Assembly (NCBI RefSeq): GCF_039536745.1 | Contig: NZ_BAAAZE010000008.1 | Coordinates: 558,001 to 622,000, forward strand | Length of the DNA stretch: 64,000 bases | Reading direction: 5' to 3' | From: Actimicrobium antarcticum | GTDB taxonomy: Bacteria > Pseudomonadota > Gammaproteobacteria > Burkholderiales > Burkholderiaceae_D | In this document: piece by piece, positions 34,016 to 43,272 of the stretch | Numbering within the stretch: the stretch's first letter is position 1 | Layout of the letters: every line of letters starts with the position of its first letter | Notes under the pieces: model-generated | Told to the model about the DNA's origin: nothing | Database searches by the model: none | The model's input: the letters and a program-made list of their open reading frames with translations, nothing else | Translations under genes and position numbers: made by a program

Positions 34016-34951
34016 ATGCTAAAACAACGTACTGTCAAACAACTGGTCAAGACCACTGGCGTCGGCCTGCATTCCGGGACCAAAGTCTCGCTGACGTTGC
34101 GCCCTGCCGCGCCGGATACCGGGATTATTTTTCGCCGTGTCGATCTCGATCCGCCGGTCGATTTGCCCGCCAGCGCACTGGGTGTCGGTGATACCCGCAT
34201 GGCATCGACGCTCGACAATCATGGCGTGAAGGTGTCGACGGTCGAGCATCTGATGTCTGCCTGTGCCGGTCTGGGCATCGACAATTTGGTTGTCGACGTG
34301 ACCGCCGAAGAAATTCCGATCATGGATGGATCGGCCTCGTCGTTCGTGTATCTGTTGCAGCAAGCCGGTTTGCAGGAACAAAATGCGGCTAAAAAATTCA
34401 TTCGGGTCACGCGCGCCATTGAAGTCTCCGATGGCGAAGGCGACAAGCGCAAATGGGCGCGACTGGAACCCTTCAACGGTTTCAAACTGAAGTTCTTCAT
34501 CGAGTTCAATCATCCCGCCGTGGATGGCACTGGCCAGACTGCCGAGGTCGACTTTGGCATTGAATCGTATGTCAGGGAAGTCTCGCGGGCGCGTACGTTC
34601 GGTTTCATGCAGGATGTCGAAACCCTGCGCGGCATGGGCCTGGCGCGTGGCGGCTCGCTCGAAAATGCCATCGTGATGGATGAGTACCGGATTCTGAATT
34701 CGGATGGGCTGCGGTATGAAAACGAGTTCGTGCGTCACAAGATACTCGATGCGATCGGCGACCTCTACCTGATCGGTCATCCGCTGCTGGCCAGTTACGT
34801 TGCGCACAAATCCGGACATGGCCTCAACAATCAGTTGTTGCGCGCCTTGCTGGCGCAACCTGATGCCTACGACGTCGTCAGCTTCGATACACTCGATACA
34901 GCACCCGCGACGTACGTCCGTCAGGCCGCAGAAGAATGGGCATTGAATTAA
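34016..34951 (+). CDS. lpxC: UDP-3-O-acyl-GlcNAc deacetylase LpxC
   Basis: Zinc-dependent, committed step of lipid A synthesis. The 311-residue protein starts with the family's MLKQRTVKQLV and TGVGLHSG, and has the zinc ligands in STVEHLMSA (near residue 79) and VRHKILDAIGD (near 240), plus the catalytic His in KSGHGLNN. The frame is open 62 codons further upstream, but the homologous start is ATG 34016. No ribosome binding site precedes it; see the promoter entry. Confidence 0.98.
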   Translation: MLKQRTVKQLVKTTGVGLHSGTKVSLTLRPAAPDTGIIFRRVDLDPPVDLPASALGVGDTRMASTLDNHGVKVSTVEHLMSACAGLGIDNLVVDVTAEEIPIMDGSASSFVYLLQQAGLQEQNAAKKFIRVTRAIEVSDGEGDKRKWARLEPFNGFKLKFFIEFNHPAVDGTGQTAEVDFGIESYVREVSRARTFGFMQDVETLRGMGLARGGSLENAIVMDEYRILNSDGLRYENEFVRHKILDAIGDLYLIGHPLLASYVAHKSGHGLNNQLLRALLAQPDAYDVVSFDTLDTAPATYVRQAAEEWALN

Positions 34952-35022
34952 GCAGATGCCGTCAGGGCGGATTTGCTGCCGTCACCATGCAGGTCATGCA
35001 GCACTAAACCCACACCATTCAG

Positions 35023-35049
35023 CGCCGACGTCCTTCAGGTCCGTCGGCG
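35023..35049 (+). terminator. Hairpin between convergent lpxC and dciA
   Basis: CGCCGACG (35023-35030) and CGTCGGCG (35042-35049) with an 11-nt loop, followed by only TTT. It overlaps the last codons of the minus-strand dciA gene. Confidence 0.45.
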
Positions 35050-35526
35050 TTTGACCATGACGCTGATTGCCGCCAGCAATGTTGCGTTGCGTGGCGTGTT
35101 TTCGAGCGTAGTTTCGAGCTCCATCAAAGCCGACAGTGCCGGGTCTGGTAGCCTGAGTTGCTTGACGATGGGCGGCTTGTCGAGAGTCTTGCCAACTTGC
35201 ACTTTCAACCGGATTGCACTAACCTGCCAGCCCCGCTTCTGTAGTGCTTCCTGCAATTTCGGGAGCTGCTGCTTGAGCTTGGAAGCGATGGCGGCATTCG
35301 GTGTCGACAGCACCAGTTGGCCAGATTCGAACTGCAACACACCGCATGCGGAAAACATCGAGGGCAAGGTTTCCGCGCAATCGTGCTGCAATGTCGCCAT
35401 GCGCGTAATCGACGGCATCAGCGCAGCCAGCTTATCGTGAACTTGCAAAAAATCGGTCGCGCCGCGCGATGTCGGTACGTATCGCAGGCCCTTTTTGGCC
35501 GGCACAAAAGTGGAAGGTCGCAGCAT
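35035..35526 (-). CDS. dciA: DciA-like protein (DUF721), replicative helicase loader
   Basis: DciA proteins load the replicative helicase DnaB in bacteria without DnaC/DnaI. The 163-residue protein has a helical N-terminal region and a KH-like fold core reading LQFESGQLVLSTPNAAIASKLKQQLPKLQEAL (about residues 62-95, quoted in part), typical of DUF721. Its C-terminus is a variable extension. It is convergent with lpxC and divergent from the M23 peptidase gene. Confidence 0.8.
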   Translation of the reverse strand: MLRPSTFVPAKKGLRYVPTSRGATDFLQVHDKLAALMPSITRMATLQHDCAETLPSMFSACGVLQFESGQLVLSTPNAAIASKLKQQLPKLQEALQKRGWQVSAIRLKVQVGKTLDKPPIVKQLRLPDPALSALMELETTLENTPRNATLLAAISVMVKRRRT

Positions 35527-35632
35527 GGCGAAACCTTACCATACCGGCGGCCAGCACTAACCCGTTTACAGAGCGCCAAGTTGTTCGCACACCCTGCTGC
35601 ACAGTTCATCCGAACGAGTCAATGGAGTCGAG

Positions 35633-36595
35633 ATGCAAATCATTTTTGTGCACCCCCGTTTCAACAAGGCGCGGTCTGTCACGCTGACCCTGAAGCACTG
35701 GTTGCTGGCGGGTCTGGTGGCGCTCATCGCCTTGAGCGCAGGTGCGGCGTTGCTGTCGTGGCTGATCTTGCGTCACGCCAGTGAGATCAATGTGCCGATG
35801 GTGCAGACACTGCTGAAAGCGAACGGCCAGGATGATGCCAAAAAAAATGACCGGTACCTGCGCGAAAACCTCTCGGCGATGGCCATCAAGCTGGGAGAAA
35901 TGCAGGCGCAGCTGATGCGGCTCGATGCGCTCGGCGAGCGTGTTCAGGGCCTGTCCGGCGTCAAGCCGGAAGAATTCAATTTCAAGGAATTGCCAGGCCG
36001 CGGTGGCGCCGAGCCCGTCAATCCGCTGCGCCCTCCCGCCACGCCGTTAAGCATTAACCAGTTCCAGCGTGCAATCGAGGTGCTGGTGCTGGACGTCGAG
36101 CATCGCTCCGACTACATGAACGTCGTCGAAACAACACTGATGTTCGACAAGATCCGCTCCAAACTATTGCCGACCATCCAGCCAGTCAACGTGTCCTACA
36201 ACGCGTCCGGTTTTGGCTGGCGCTTCGACCCGTTTACCGGCCACAGTGCCTTTCATGAAGGCATTGATTTCCCTGCGTCGACCGGAACCCCGATCATTGC
36301 CGCAGCAGGCGGCGTTGTCATCGCCGCGGAATTCCACCATCAGTTCGGCAACATGCTGGAGATCGATCATGGCAACGACATCGTCACCCGCTATGCGCAT
36401 GCATCCAGGCTGCTGGTCAAAGTCGGCGATATCGTCCAGCGTGCCCAGCATGTGGCCGACGTCGGTTCGACCGGCCGTTCCACGGGGGCGCATCTGCATT
36501 TTGAAGTGCTGGTCAAGGGCATACAGCAGAATCCGCATAAGTTTCTGATCGCCGGTTCGAACCAGTCAAAACTGCCGGCACTGACGCAAAGATAG
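35633..36595 (+). CDS. M23-family metallopeptidase, membrane-anchored
   Basis: Likely cell-wall endopeptidase or a LytM regulator of amidases. The 320-residue protein has one N-terminal membrane segment (about residues 23-45, HWLLAGLVALIALSAGAALL), a coiled periplasmic region and a C-terminal LytM/M23 domain with zinc ligands in HEGIDFP (near residue 204) and the HLHFEV motif near residue 287. Both metal motifs are intact, suggesting it is active. It lies between dciA and secA, as in many Burkholderiales. Confidence 0.92.
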   Translation: MQIIFVHPRFNKARSVTLTLKHWLLAGLVALIALSAGAALLSWLILRHASEINVPMVQTLLKANGQDDAKKNDRYLRENLSAMAIKLGEMQAQLMRLDALGERVQGLSGVKPEEFNFKELPGRGGAEPVNPLRPPATPLSINQFQRAIEVLVLDVEHRSDYMNVVETTLMFDKIRSKLLPTIQPVNVSYNASGFGWRFDPFTGHSAFHEGIDFPASTGTPIIAAAGGVVIAAEFHHQFGNMLEIDHGNDIVTRYAHASRLLVKVGDIVQRAQHVADVGSTGRSTGAHLHFEVLVKGIQQNPHKFLIAGSNQSKLPALTQR

Positions 36596-36752
36596 AAGAT
36601 CATTGGTCATGCGCTATTGTTTCGCGGCCGGTAACCCCAACGTTACTGAAGCACCATGATAAACTCCGTCCCTTTATCCAAAGTCCGTTCGTGCTGCGCA
36701 AACTGTCTTTACGCATCCGAAATTTTTCCGGCGCCTAATTTAAGATCCAAGC

Positions 36753-39515
36753 ATGTCATTACTGACCCAGATTTTCGGTAGCCGCAACCAGCGACTGCTT
36801 AAGCAATACCAAAAAACCGTGCGCGAAATCAACGCCATGGAACCCTCCATCGAGAAATTGTCGGATGCAGAATTGCAGGCGAAAACGCCAGCGTTCAAGG
36901 CGCGCATCGCCAATGGCGAAAAGCTCGACGATCTCCTGCCCGAAGCCTTTGCGGTCTGTCGCGAAGCCAGTCGTCGCGTGCTGAAGATGCGCCACTTCGA
37001 TGTGCAGCTGGTGGGCGGTATGGTTTTGCACTTCGGAAAAATCGCGGAGATGGGAACCGGCGAAGGCAAGACGTTGATGGCAACGCTGCCGGCCTACCTC
37101 AATGCGCTGTCCGACAAAGGCGTGCATGTGGTGACCGTCAATGATTACCTGGCCCAGCGTGATGCCGAATGGATGGGGCGCCTGTATGGCTGGCTTGGCC
37201 TGTCGAGCGGCGTCAATCTGTCGCAGATGGATCACGACGACAAGCAGGTCGCCTACGCCGCCGACATCACTTACGGCACGAACAACGAATTCGGTTTCGA
37301 CTACCTGCGCGACAACATGGTGTTCGATGCCGGCGACCGCGTACAGCGCAGCCTGAACTTTGCGATCGTCGATGAAGTCGATTCGATCCTGATCGATGAA
37401 GCCCGTACGCCGCTGATCATTTCCGGCCAGGCCGAGAACCACACCGAGCTGTATCACAAGATCGATGCCGTGCCGCCGCTGCTGACGTTGCAGATCGGCG
37501 AAGAAACGCCGGATGGCAAGAGCAAGGTGGACGTCCCAGGTGACTACACCAAGGATGAAAAAGCCCATCAGGTGCTGCTGACCGAAGCCGGCCACGAAAA
37601 AGCGGAACAGATCCTGACGCGCATGGGCTTGCTGCCGGAAGGCGCGTCGCTGTATGACTCGGCCAACATCACGCTGATCCATCACCTGTACGCCGCCCTG
37701 CGTGCGCACACGCTGTATCACAAGGATCAGCATTACGTGGTGCAGGACAACGAAGTCGTCATCGTCGATGAATTTACCGGTCGCCTGATGACAGGACGGC
37801 GTTGGTCGGACGGCTTGCATCAGGCCGTCGAAGCCAAAGAGCATGTCAAGATTCAAAACGAAAATCAGACGCTGGCGTCGATCACGTTCCAGAACTATTT
37901 CCGCATGTACGGCAAGCTGGCCGGCATGACAGGCACTGCCGATACCGAAGCCTACGAATTCCAGGAAATTTACGGACTGGAAACCGTGGTCATTCCGCAG
38001 AATCGCCCGAATCAACGCAAGGACCGGCAAGATCAGGTCTACAAGACCAACGAAGAAAAATACAAGGCAATGCTGGTGGATATCCAGGATTGCTACGAGC
38101 GTGGTCAGCCGGTGCTGGTCGGCACCACCTCGATCGAAAACTCGGAACTGTTGTCGGGCATTCTCGACACGGCGAAGCTGCCGCACAACGTGCTCAATGC
38201 GAAGCAGCATGCCCGTGAAGCAGAGATCATCGCGCAGGCCGGCCGTCCGAAAGCCATTACGATCGCCACCAACATGGCAGGTCGTGGTACCGACATCGTG
38301 CTGGGCGGGAGCGTTGAAAAGCAGGCGCAATTGTCCGAAGCCGATGCCGCACTGAGCGACGCACAACGGCAAGCTGGTATCCAGAAATTGAAAGACGAGT
38401 GGCAGTTGTTGCATGACCATGTCGTGAAAGCGGGTGGCCTGCATATCATCGGTACCGAACGGCATGAATCGCGCCGCGTCGACAACCAGTTGCGTGGTCG
38501 TTCGGCGCGTCAGGGAGATCCGGGTTCATCCCGTTTCTATCTGTCGCTGGATGATGCCTTGCTGCGTATTTTTGCCGGTGACCGCGTGCGCGCGATCATG
38601 GACCGCTTGAAGATGCCGGAAGGCGAGCCGATCGAAGCAGGCATCGTGTCGCGCTCGATCGAATCGGCCCAGCGCAAGGTGGAAGCCCGCAACTTCGATA
38701 TCCGCAAACAGCTGCTGGAATACGATGACGTTGCCAACGACCAGCGCAAGGTGATCTACACCCAGCGTAACGAGTTGCTGGAGTCGCAGGATGTGTCGCC
38801 GCTGGTGGCCTCGCTGCGCCATGGCGTATTTACGGATCTGTTCCGTGAACATGTGCCGGCCGAGTCGGTGGAAGAGCAGTGGAATATCCCTGCCCTCGAA
38901 AACACCCTGGACCTTGAGTGGCAACTGAAGGTGCCGGTCGCCGAGATCCTGGCGTCGAGCCCGAACATCACCGACGAAGAATTGCTGGAAAAAGTCGTGC
39001 ACGAGGCGGATGCGTCGTACGACAGCAAGATCGCGATTGTTGGCAAGGAATCGTTTGCCGGCTTCGAGCGCAGTGTGATGTTGCAGAGCGTCGATACCCA
39101 TTGGCGCGAACATCTGGCGGCACTGGACCATCTGCGCCAGGGTATTCACCTGCGCGGTTATGCCCAGAAAAACCCGAAGCAGGAATACAAGCGCGAAGCC
39201 TTCGAACTGTTCGGTCAGATGCTGGAGATGATCAAGAACGATGTCGTCAAGACCGTGATGACGGTACGCATCCAGTCGCGCGAAGAAATCGATGCCGCCG
39301 AAGAGCAGCTGGCCCGTTCGCAGGTCGAGAACGTCAGCTACCAGCATGCTGATTTTGATCCTGATGCAGCGCCCGAAGAATTGCTGGCACCGACCGCCAA
39401 TCCGGCTAGCGACCAGCAAGAGCCGCTGATCAACGGGATGAAGGTCGGCCGTAACGATCCATGTCCGTGTGGCAGCGGCAAGAAATACAAGCTGTGCCAC
39501 GGCAAGCTGACCTGA
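36753..39515 (+). CDS. secA: Preprotein translocase ATPase SecA
   Basis: Motor of Sec protein export at the inner membrane. The 920-residue protein has Walker A in GTGEGKTLMA (near residue 105), VDEVDSILIDEARTPL for the DEAD motif, the second nucleotide fold with NMAGRGTDI and RRVDNQLRGRSARQGDPG, and a C-terminal zinc finger CPCGSGKKYKLCHG that binds SecB and ribosomes. It is followed by a clear terminator. Confidence 0.98.
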   Translation: MSLLTQIFGSRNQRLLKQYQKTVREINAMEPSIEKLSDAELQAKTPAFKARIANGEKLDDLLPEAFAVCREASRRVLKMRHFDVQLVGGMVLHFGKIAEMGTGEGKTLMATLPAYLNALSDKGVHVVTVNDYLAQRDAEWMGRLYGWLGLSSGVNLSQMDHDDKQVAYAADITYGTNNEFGFDYLRDNMVFDAGDRVQRSLNFAIVDEVDSILIDEARTPLIISGQAENHTELYHKIDAVPPLLTLQIGEETPDGKSKVDVPGDYTKDEKAHQVLLTEAGHEKAEQILTRMGLLPEGASLYDSANITLIHHLYAALRAHTLYHKDQHYVVQDNEVVIVDEFTGRLMTGRRWSDGLHQAVEAKEHVKIQNENQTLASITFQNYFRMYGKLAGMTGTADTEAYEFQEIYGLETVVIPQNRPNQRKDRQDQVYKTNEEKYKAMLVDIQDCYERGQPVLVGTTSIENSELLSGILDTAKLPHNVLNAKQHAREAEIIAQAGRPKAITIATNMAGRGTDIVLGGSVEKQAQLSEADAALSDAQRQAGIQKLKDEWQLLHDHVVKAGGLHIIGTERHESRRVDNQLRGRSARQGDPGSSRFYLSLDDALLRIFAGDRVRAIMDRLKMPEGEPIEAGIVSRSIESAQRKVEARNFDIRKQLLEYDDVANDQRKVIYTQRNELLESQDVSPLVASLRHGVFTDLFREHVPAESVEEQWNIPALENTLDLEWQLKVPVAEILASSPNITDEELLEKVVHEADASYDSKIAIVGKESFAGFERSVMLQSVDTHWREHLAALDHLRQGIHLRGYAQKNPKQEYKREAFELFGQMLEMIKNDVVKTVMTVRIQSREEIDAAEEQLARSQVENVSYQHADFDPDAAPEELLAPTANPASDQQEPLINGMKVGRNDPCPCGSGKKYKLCHGKLT

Positions 39516-39534
39516 TTCGGCTGGTCATAAAAAA

Positions 39535-39558
39535 GGCAGGATTTCCTGCCTTTTTTTT
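39535..39558 (+). terminator. Intrinsic terminator of secA
   Basis: GGCAGG (39535-39540), short loop, CCTGCC (39545-39550), flanked by A's on the left and eight T's on the right (39551-39558). It starts 19 nt after the stop. Confidence 0.9.
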
Positions 39559-39671
39559 CGCCTGAATTTTGATCCGGACGGCGGCACAGAATTTACAATG
39601 TGCTTTCCTGATCGTCCAACACGCCGTTCACTTTCGCTTTCACCTTCACTCTCACCGACAAGTTAAATCCC

Positions 39672-40910
39672 ATGGCCGTCAATTCTCCCCTTCCAATCGC
39701 AGCGAACCTGAAACCAGTTACCGGCATCGAACTCGGCCACGCCGAAGCGGGCGTGCGCAAAGCGCATCGCAAGGACGTATTGGTGATGACGCTGGCGCCG
39801 ACGGCGACGGTCGCCGGTGTCTTCACGACCAACCGGTTTTGTGCCGCGCCAGTCCAGGTGTGCAAGGCGCATCTGGAGGGCTTGCATATCTCTGGCGCGC
39901 CGATCCGCGCGCTGGTGATCAATACCGGGAATGCCAATGCCGGCACCGGTGAAACCGGGCTCGCCAGCGCCAACGCCGTCTGTAGCGCGCTGGCCGATTT
40001 GCTGGGGTGTGAAGCGTCGCAGGTATTGCCATTTTCGACCGGCGTGATCCTTGAGCCGCTGCCGGTCGATCGCGTCACCGCCGGCTTGCCGCAGGCGCTG
40101 ACCAACTTGAAGGCAGATAACTGGTACAACGCGGCCGAAACCATCATGACGACCGACACTCAGCCCAAGGCGGCGTCCGCCACGGTCGTGATCAACGGCG
40201 AGACCATTACCCTGACTGGCATCAGCAAGGGCGCCGGCATGATCAAACCGAACATGGCGACCATGCTCGGCTTTCTGGCGACCGATGCGGGCGTGGCGCA
40301 AAACGTGCTGGAGCACATGGTCAAGCAAGCTGCAGATCAATCCTTCAACTGCATCACCATCGATGGCGACACCTCGACCAACGACTCGTTCATGCTGATT
40401 GCCACCGGCACCGCCAGCCTGCAGGTGACCGACATCGCCTCCCCCGACTACGCCGTACTGGCCGAGGCGGTTACGACGATTTCGCGCCAGCTCGCGCAAA
40501 TGATCGTGCGCGATGGCGAAGGCGCGACCAAGTTCATCACCATCACGGTGGAAGACGGAGTCTCGGTCGAGGAGTGCCGCAAGATTGCGTATTCGATCGG
40601 TCACTCGCCACTGGTCAAGACCGCCTTCTTCGCGTCGGACCCGAACCTGGGGCGCATCCTCGCGGCGATCGGTTACGCCGGTGTCGATGATCTGGATGTC
40701 AGCAAACTCGATCTGTATCTCGATGACGTGCTGGTGGCGCGCAACGGTGGTCGCAATCCTGCCTATCAGGAACAGGACGGCCAGCGCGTGATGAAACAAA
40801 GCGAAATCACGGTACGCGTGAAGCTGGGACGCGGCACTGCCTGCGCCACCATCTGGACCTGTGACCTGTCGCACGATTACGTGACCATCAACGCCGATTA
40901 CCGGTCTTGA
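39672..40910 (+). CDS. argJ: Bifunctional glutamate N-acetyltransferase/amino-acid acetyltransferase ArgJ
   Basis: Arginine synthesis: moves acetyl groups from N-acetylornithine to glutamate (and may also use acetyl-CoA). The 412-residue precursor has FTTNRFCAAP, GNANAGTGETGLA and the autocleavage site KGAGMIKPNMATML, where the Thr after MA becomes the N-terminal nucleophile of the beta chain. No clear ribosome binding site lies upstream; the leader is pyrimidine-rich. Confidence 0.96.
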   Translation: MAVNSPLPIAANLKPVTGIELGHAEAGVRKAHRKDVLVMTLAPTATVAGVFTTNRFCAAPVQVCKAHLEGLHISGAPIRALVINTGNANAGTGETGLASANAVCSALADLLGCEASQVLPFSTGVILEPLPVDRVTAGLPQALTNLKADNWYNAAETIMTTDTQPKAASATVVINGETITLTGISKGAGMIKPNMATMLGFLATDAGVAQNVLEHMVKQAADQSFNCITIDGDTSTNDSFMLIATGTASLQVTDIASPDYAVLAEAVTTISRQLAQMIVRDGEGATKFITITVEDGVSVEECRKIAYSIGHSPLVKTAFFASDPNLGRILAAIGYAGVDDLDVSKLDLYLDDVLVARNGGRNPAYQEQDGQRVMKQSEITVRVKLGRGTACATIWTCDLSHDYVTINADYRS

Positions 40911-40917
40911 GAGGGCA

Positions 40918-41790
40918 ATGACCATGTTCCAGCTCGACCAGTTCCTGCAACGCGCCGAACACCTGATGACCCGGCTTGAAGCCATCCTGCCGCAGCCACC
41001 GACCGCCATCGACTGGCAGGCCGGCGTGGCATTTCGCTGGCGCAAGCGCGGCGATGCGGGCAGCTTGCAACCGGTACGGCAAATCGCCCCGATTGCACTG
41101 TCTGACCTGCAAAACATCACCATACAGAAGCAGCAAATTGAACAGAACACGCTGCAATTCGTGCGCGGCCTGCCCGCCAACAATGTCCTGCTGACCGGCG
41201 CACGCGGCACGGGCAAGTCATCGCTGATCAAGGCCTGTCTGAATCAGTTTTCTGACCAGGGCCTGCGTTTGATCGAAGTCGACAAGGATGACCTTGCCGA
41301 TCTGGCGGATATCGTCGACCTGGTGGCAGGGCGTCCCGAGCGCTTCATTGTCTTTTGCGATGACCTGTCGTTCGAAGAGGGCGAGCGCGGTTACAAGGCG
41401 CTGAAAGTGGCGCTCGACGGCAGCATCGCGGCGCAATCGGACAACGTGCTGATTTATGCCACGTCAAACCGTCGTCACCTGCTGCCGGAACGGATGTCGG
41501 ACAACGCCAGTTATACCCACGGCGACGAGGGCGACCTGCACCCCGGCGAAACCGTCGAGGAAAAAATATCGCTGTCCGAGCGCTTCGGTTTGTGGGTTTC
41601 GTTCTATCCGTTCAAGCAGGACGATTACCTGCTCATCGCGGCGCACTGGCTGGCGTATTTTGGCTGCACCCCGCAACAGGTCGAGGCAGCGCGGGGAGAC
41701 GCGTTGCGCTGGGCATTGCAACGCGGATCGCGTTCTGGTCGGGTTGCGTGGCAATTTGCGCGGGACCATGCGGGCAAATTGCATGGCTGA
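40918..41790 (+). CDS. DUF815-family AAA-type ATPase
   Basis: P-loop ATPase of unknown role. The 290-residue protein has Walker A LLTGARGTGKSSLIKA (near residue 100), Walker B-like FIVFCDDLSFEEGE (near 143) and IYATSNRRHLLPE, which is the sensor-1 region typical of DUF815. It starts 7 nt after argJ and overlaps the Nudix gene by 8 nt; proximity to mutT is common in betaproteobacteria. Confidence 0.9.
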   Translation: MTMFQLDQFLQRAEHLMTRLEAILPQPPTAIDWQAGVAFRWRKRGDAGSLQPVRQIAPIALSDLQNITIQKQQIEQNTLQFVRGLPANNVLLTGARGTGKSSLIKACLNQFSDQGLRLIEVDKDDLADLADIVDLVAGRPERFIVFCDDLSFEEGERGYKALKVALDGSIAAQSDNVLIYATSNRRHLLPERMSDNASYTHGDEGDLHPGETVEEKISLSERFGLWVSFYPFKQDDYLLIAAHWLAYFGCTPQQVEAARGDALRWALQRGSRSGRVAWQFARDHAGKLHG

Positions 41791-42220
41791 CGAGGTGGCG
41801 AATACGATGGCTAACGAGATGGCTAACACCGCGCCGATCGACGTGGCGGTAGGCATTCTGATGCAAGCCAATGGCGATGTCTTGCTGGGGCAGCGCCCGG
41901 CTGGAAAACCGTACGCGGGCTACTGGGAATTCCCGGGCGGGAAGGTCGAGGCCGGGGAAAGCATTTTTGCCGCGCTACAGCGTGAATTTGTCGAGGAACT
42001 TGGTATCGAGGTGCGCAGTGCCGAGCCTTGGTGCTGTGTCGATTACGCCTATCCGCATGCCCACGTACGCCTGCATTTTTATATCAGCCACGACTGGCGC
42101 GGCGAACCGCAAAGCCTGGAAGGACAGGCGTTTGCGTGGCAGGGCAGCGTCGAATGCACGCCGTTATTGCCGGCGACGATACCGTTGATCGCCTGGCTGG
42201 ACCGGATGCGTTTCGGCTGA
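41783..42220 (+). CDS. mutT: Nudix hydrolase, MutT-like 8-oxo-dGTP diphosphatase
   Basis: Removes oxidised nucleotides such as 8-oxo-dGTP. The protein of about 145 residues has a full Nudix box, GGKVEAGESIFAALQREFVE with the following ELGI (near residues 52-74), and the family N-terminus IDVAVGILMQANGDVLLGQR. Three in-frame ATGs at 41783, 41807 and 41819 occur in a 12-bp repeat (ATGGCTAACGAG-like); the first overlaps the DUF815 stop, the second has GAGG at 41792-41795, and the third gives the usual family length. The exact start is uncertain. Confidence 0.9.
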   Translation: MADEVANTMANEMANTAPIDVAVGILMQANGDVLLGQRPAGKPYAGYWEFPGGKVEAGESIFAALQREFVEELGIEVRSAEPWCCVDYAYPHAHVRLHFYISHDWRGEPQSLEGQAFAWQGSVECTPLLPATIPLIAWLDRMRFG

Positions 42221-42239
42221 ACTGAAGGCTGTCAGAGGA

Positions 42240-42437
42240 TCAGTATTGCCGCGGTGGCGATGTCTCTTCGTCGTCCGGATCATCCAGCGGTGTGACTGCC
42301 GGTATCGTGTATTTCTCTTCGGCCCATGCGCCCAGATCGATCTGCTTGCAGCGCTCCGAACAGAATGGGCGGTACTTGTTTTTTTCCGACCATTCCACCT
42401 TGGTGGCGCAGGTCGGGCAATTGACTACGGTTGCCAT
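42240..42437 (-). CDS. yacG: DNA gyrase inhibitor YacG
   Basis: Small zinc protein that binds GyrB and inhibits gyrase. The 65-residue protein has the four zinc cysteines in CPTC (7-10) and CSERC (26-30), the conserved RPFCSERCKQIDLGAW core, and an acidic C-terminal tail. It is the last gene of the pilB-pilC-pilD-coaE-zapD-yacG run. Confidence 0.95.
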   Translation of the reverse strand: MATVVNCPTCATKVEWSEKNKYRPFCSERCKQIDLGAWAEEKYTIPAVTPLDDPDDEETSPPRQY

Positions 42438-42452
42438 GTGCTGGTGTTCTTC

Positions 42453-43208
42453 TTAAAAATTGCAGAGGGTCAGTTCGAACGGAACATCGGCCTCGCTGGG
42501 TTTTGGTTTCATGTCGCCGTCCTGCGAGGTAAAGCGGACCCACAACATGTATTTGTTGGCAGAGATTTCCGGAATCGCGCCGAGCGATTCGTCGAGGGAT
42601 AGCCTGAGCATCTGATACACCTTGCCTTGCAGCATTTGCTGGTAACTGCCGGCTTGGGCGATCATCGCATGCGAGCGACCGGATTCACGCAGCAGTCGCA
42701 GTACCAGGTTGATCGCGCCGAACAAGGGCGCCAGCGGTGCAAACCAGGCCGCGATGTCGTCGAAGCGCTGCTGGGCCGGCCGGTGCTGCCATGCATAGTA
42801 GGACGGCAAATCGAATTCGCAAGCGCCACCCGGGATGATGGTGCGCCCGCGAATACTCATCAGCCACTCATTGTCGCGTACATTCTGGCCGGTCTTGCCT
42901 TGTGCTGCAACGAGCGCCGAGCTGATCTGGTCGACCTCGGACAGCACTGCATCGAGGCGCTCTGGCTGTACATTGGGATTAGTGCGGAAGCCCAGCAGGG
43001 TTTGCTTTTGCCGTTCGAGTTCCTGCAATAAATCGGATTTGAGATCGGCCCGACCCGCCACTTCAAGCATATCGAAAATGGTCGACAGCGCGACGTGATG
43101 TTGCAGCGGATGTTCTTGCTGCAAAAAGAACGTGAATTTCTGGTAAAGGTCTTCCAGCCGCAACAACGTGCGAATACGCTCGTTGAAAGGGTATTCGTAG
43201 ACAATCAA
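42453..43208 (-). CDS. zapD: Cell division protein ZapD
   Basis: Cross-links FtsZ filaments and stabilises the Z-ring. The 251-residue helical/beta protein has the family N-terminus YEYPFNERIRTLLRLEDL and the RGRTIIPGGACEFDLPSY segment. No ATG fits: the best start is TTG at 43208, with AGGGA about 7 nt upstream; an ATT just before it is an alternative. Upstream in-frame ATGs would fuse coaE sequence and are not credible. The FtsZ C-terminal tail it binds is encoded at 33.0 kb. Confidence 0.93.
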   Translation of the reverse strand: MIVYEYPFNERIRTLLRLEDLYQKFTFFLQQEHPLQHHVALSTIFDMLEVAGRADLKSDLLQELERQKQTLLGFRTNPNVQPERLDAVLSEVDQISSALVAAQGKTGQNVRDNEWLMSIRGRTIIPGGACEFDLPSYYAWQHRPAQQRFDDIAAWFAPLAPLFGAINLVLRLLRESGRSHAMIAQAGSYQQMLQGKVYQMLRLSLDESLGAIPEISANKYMLWVRFTSQDGDMKPKPSEADVPFELTLCNF

Positions 43209-43272
43209 AATGGAGTCCCTAAAAAGTTCTGCTAACCGATATTTACACGATTCTGAACGATGCGGCGTGAAA

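Noticed and set aside
36759..38465. 568-codon minus-strand frame opposite secA
   Set aside because: A shadow of secA codon bias on the other strand; His/Arg/Gln-rich composition and no family resemblance.
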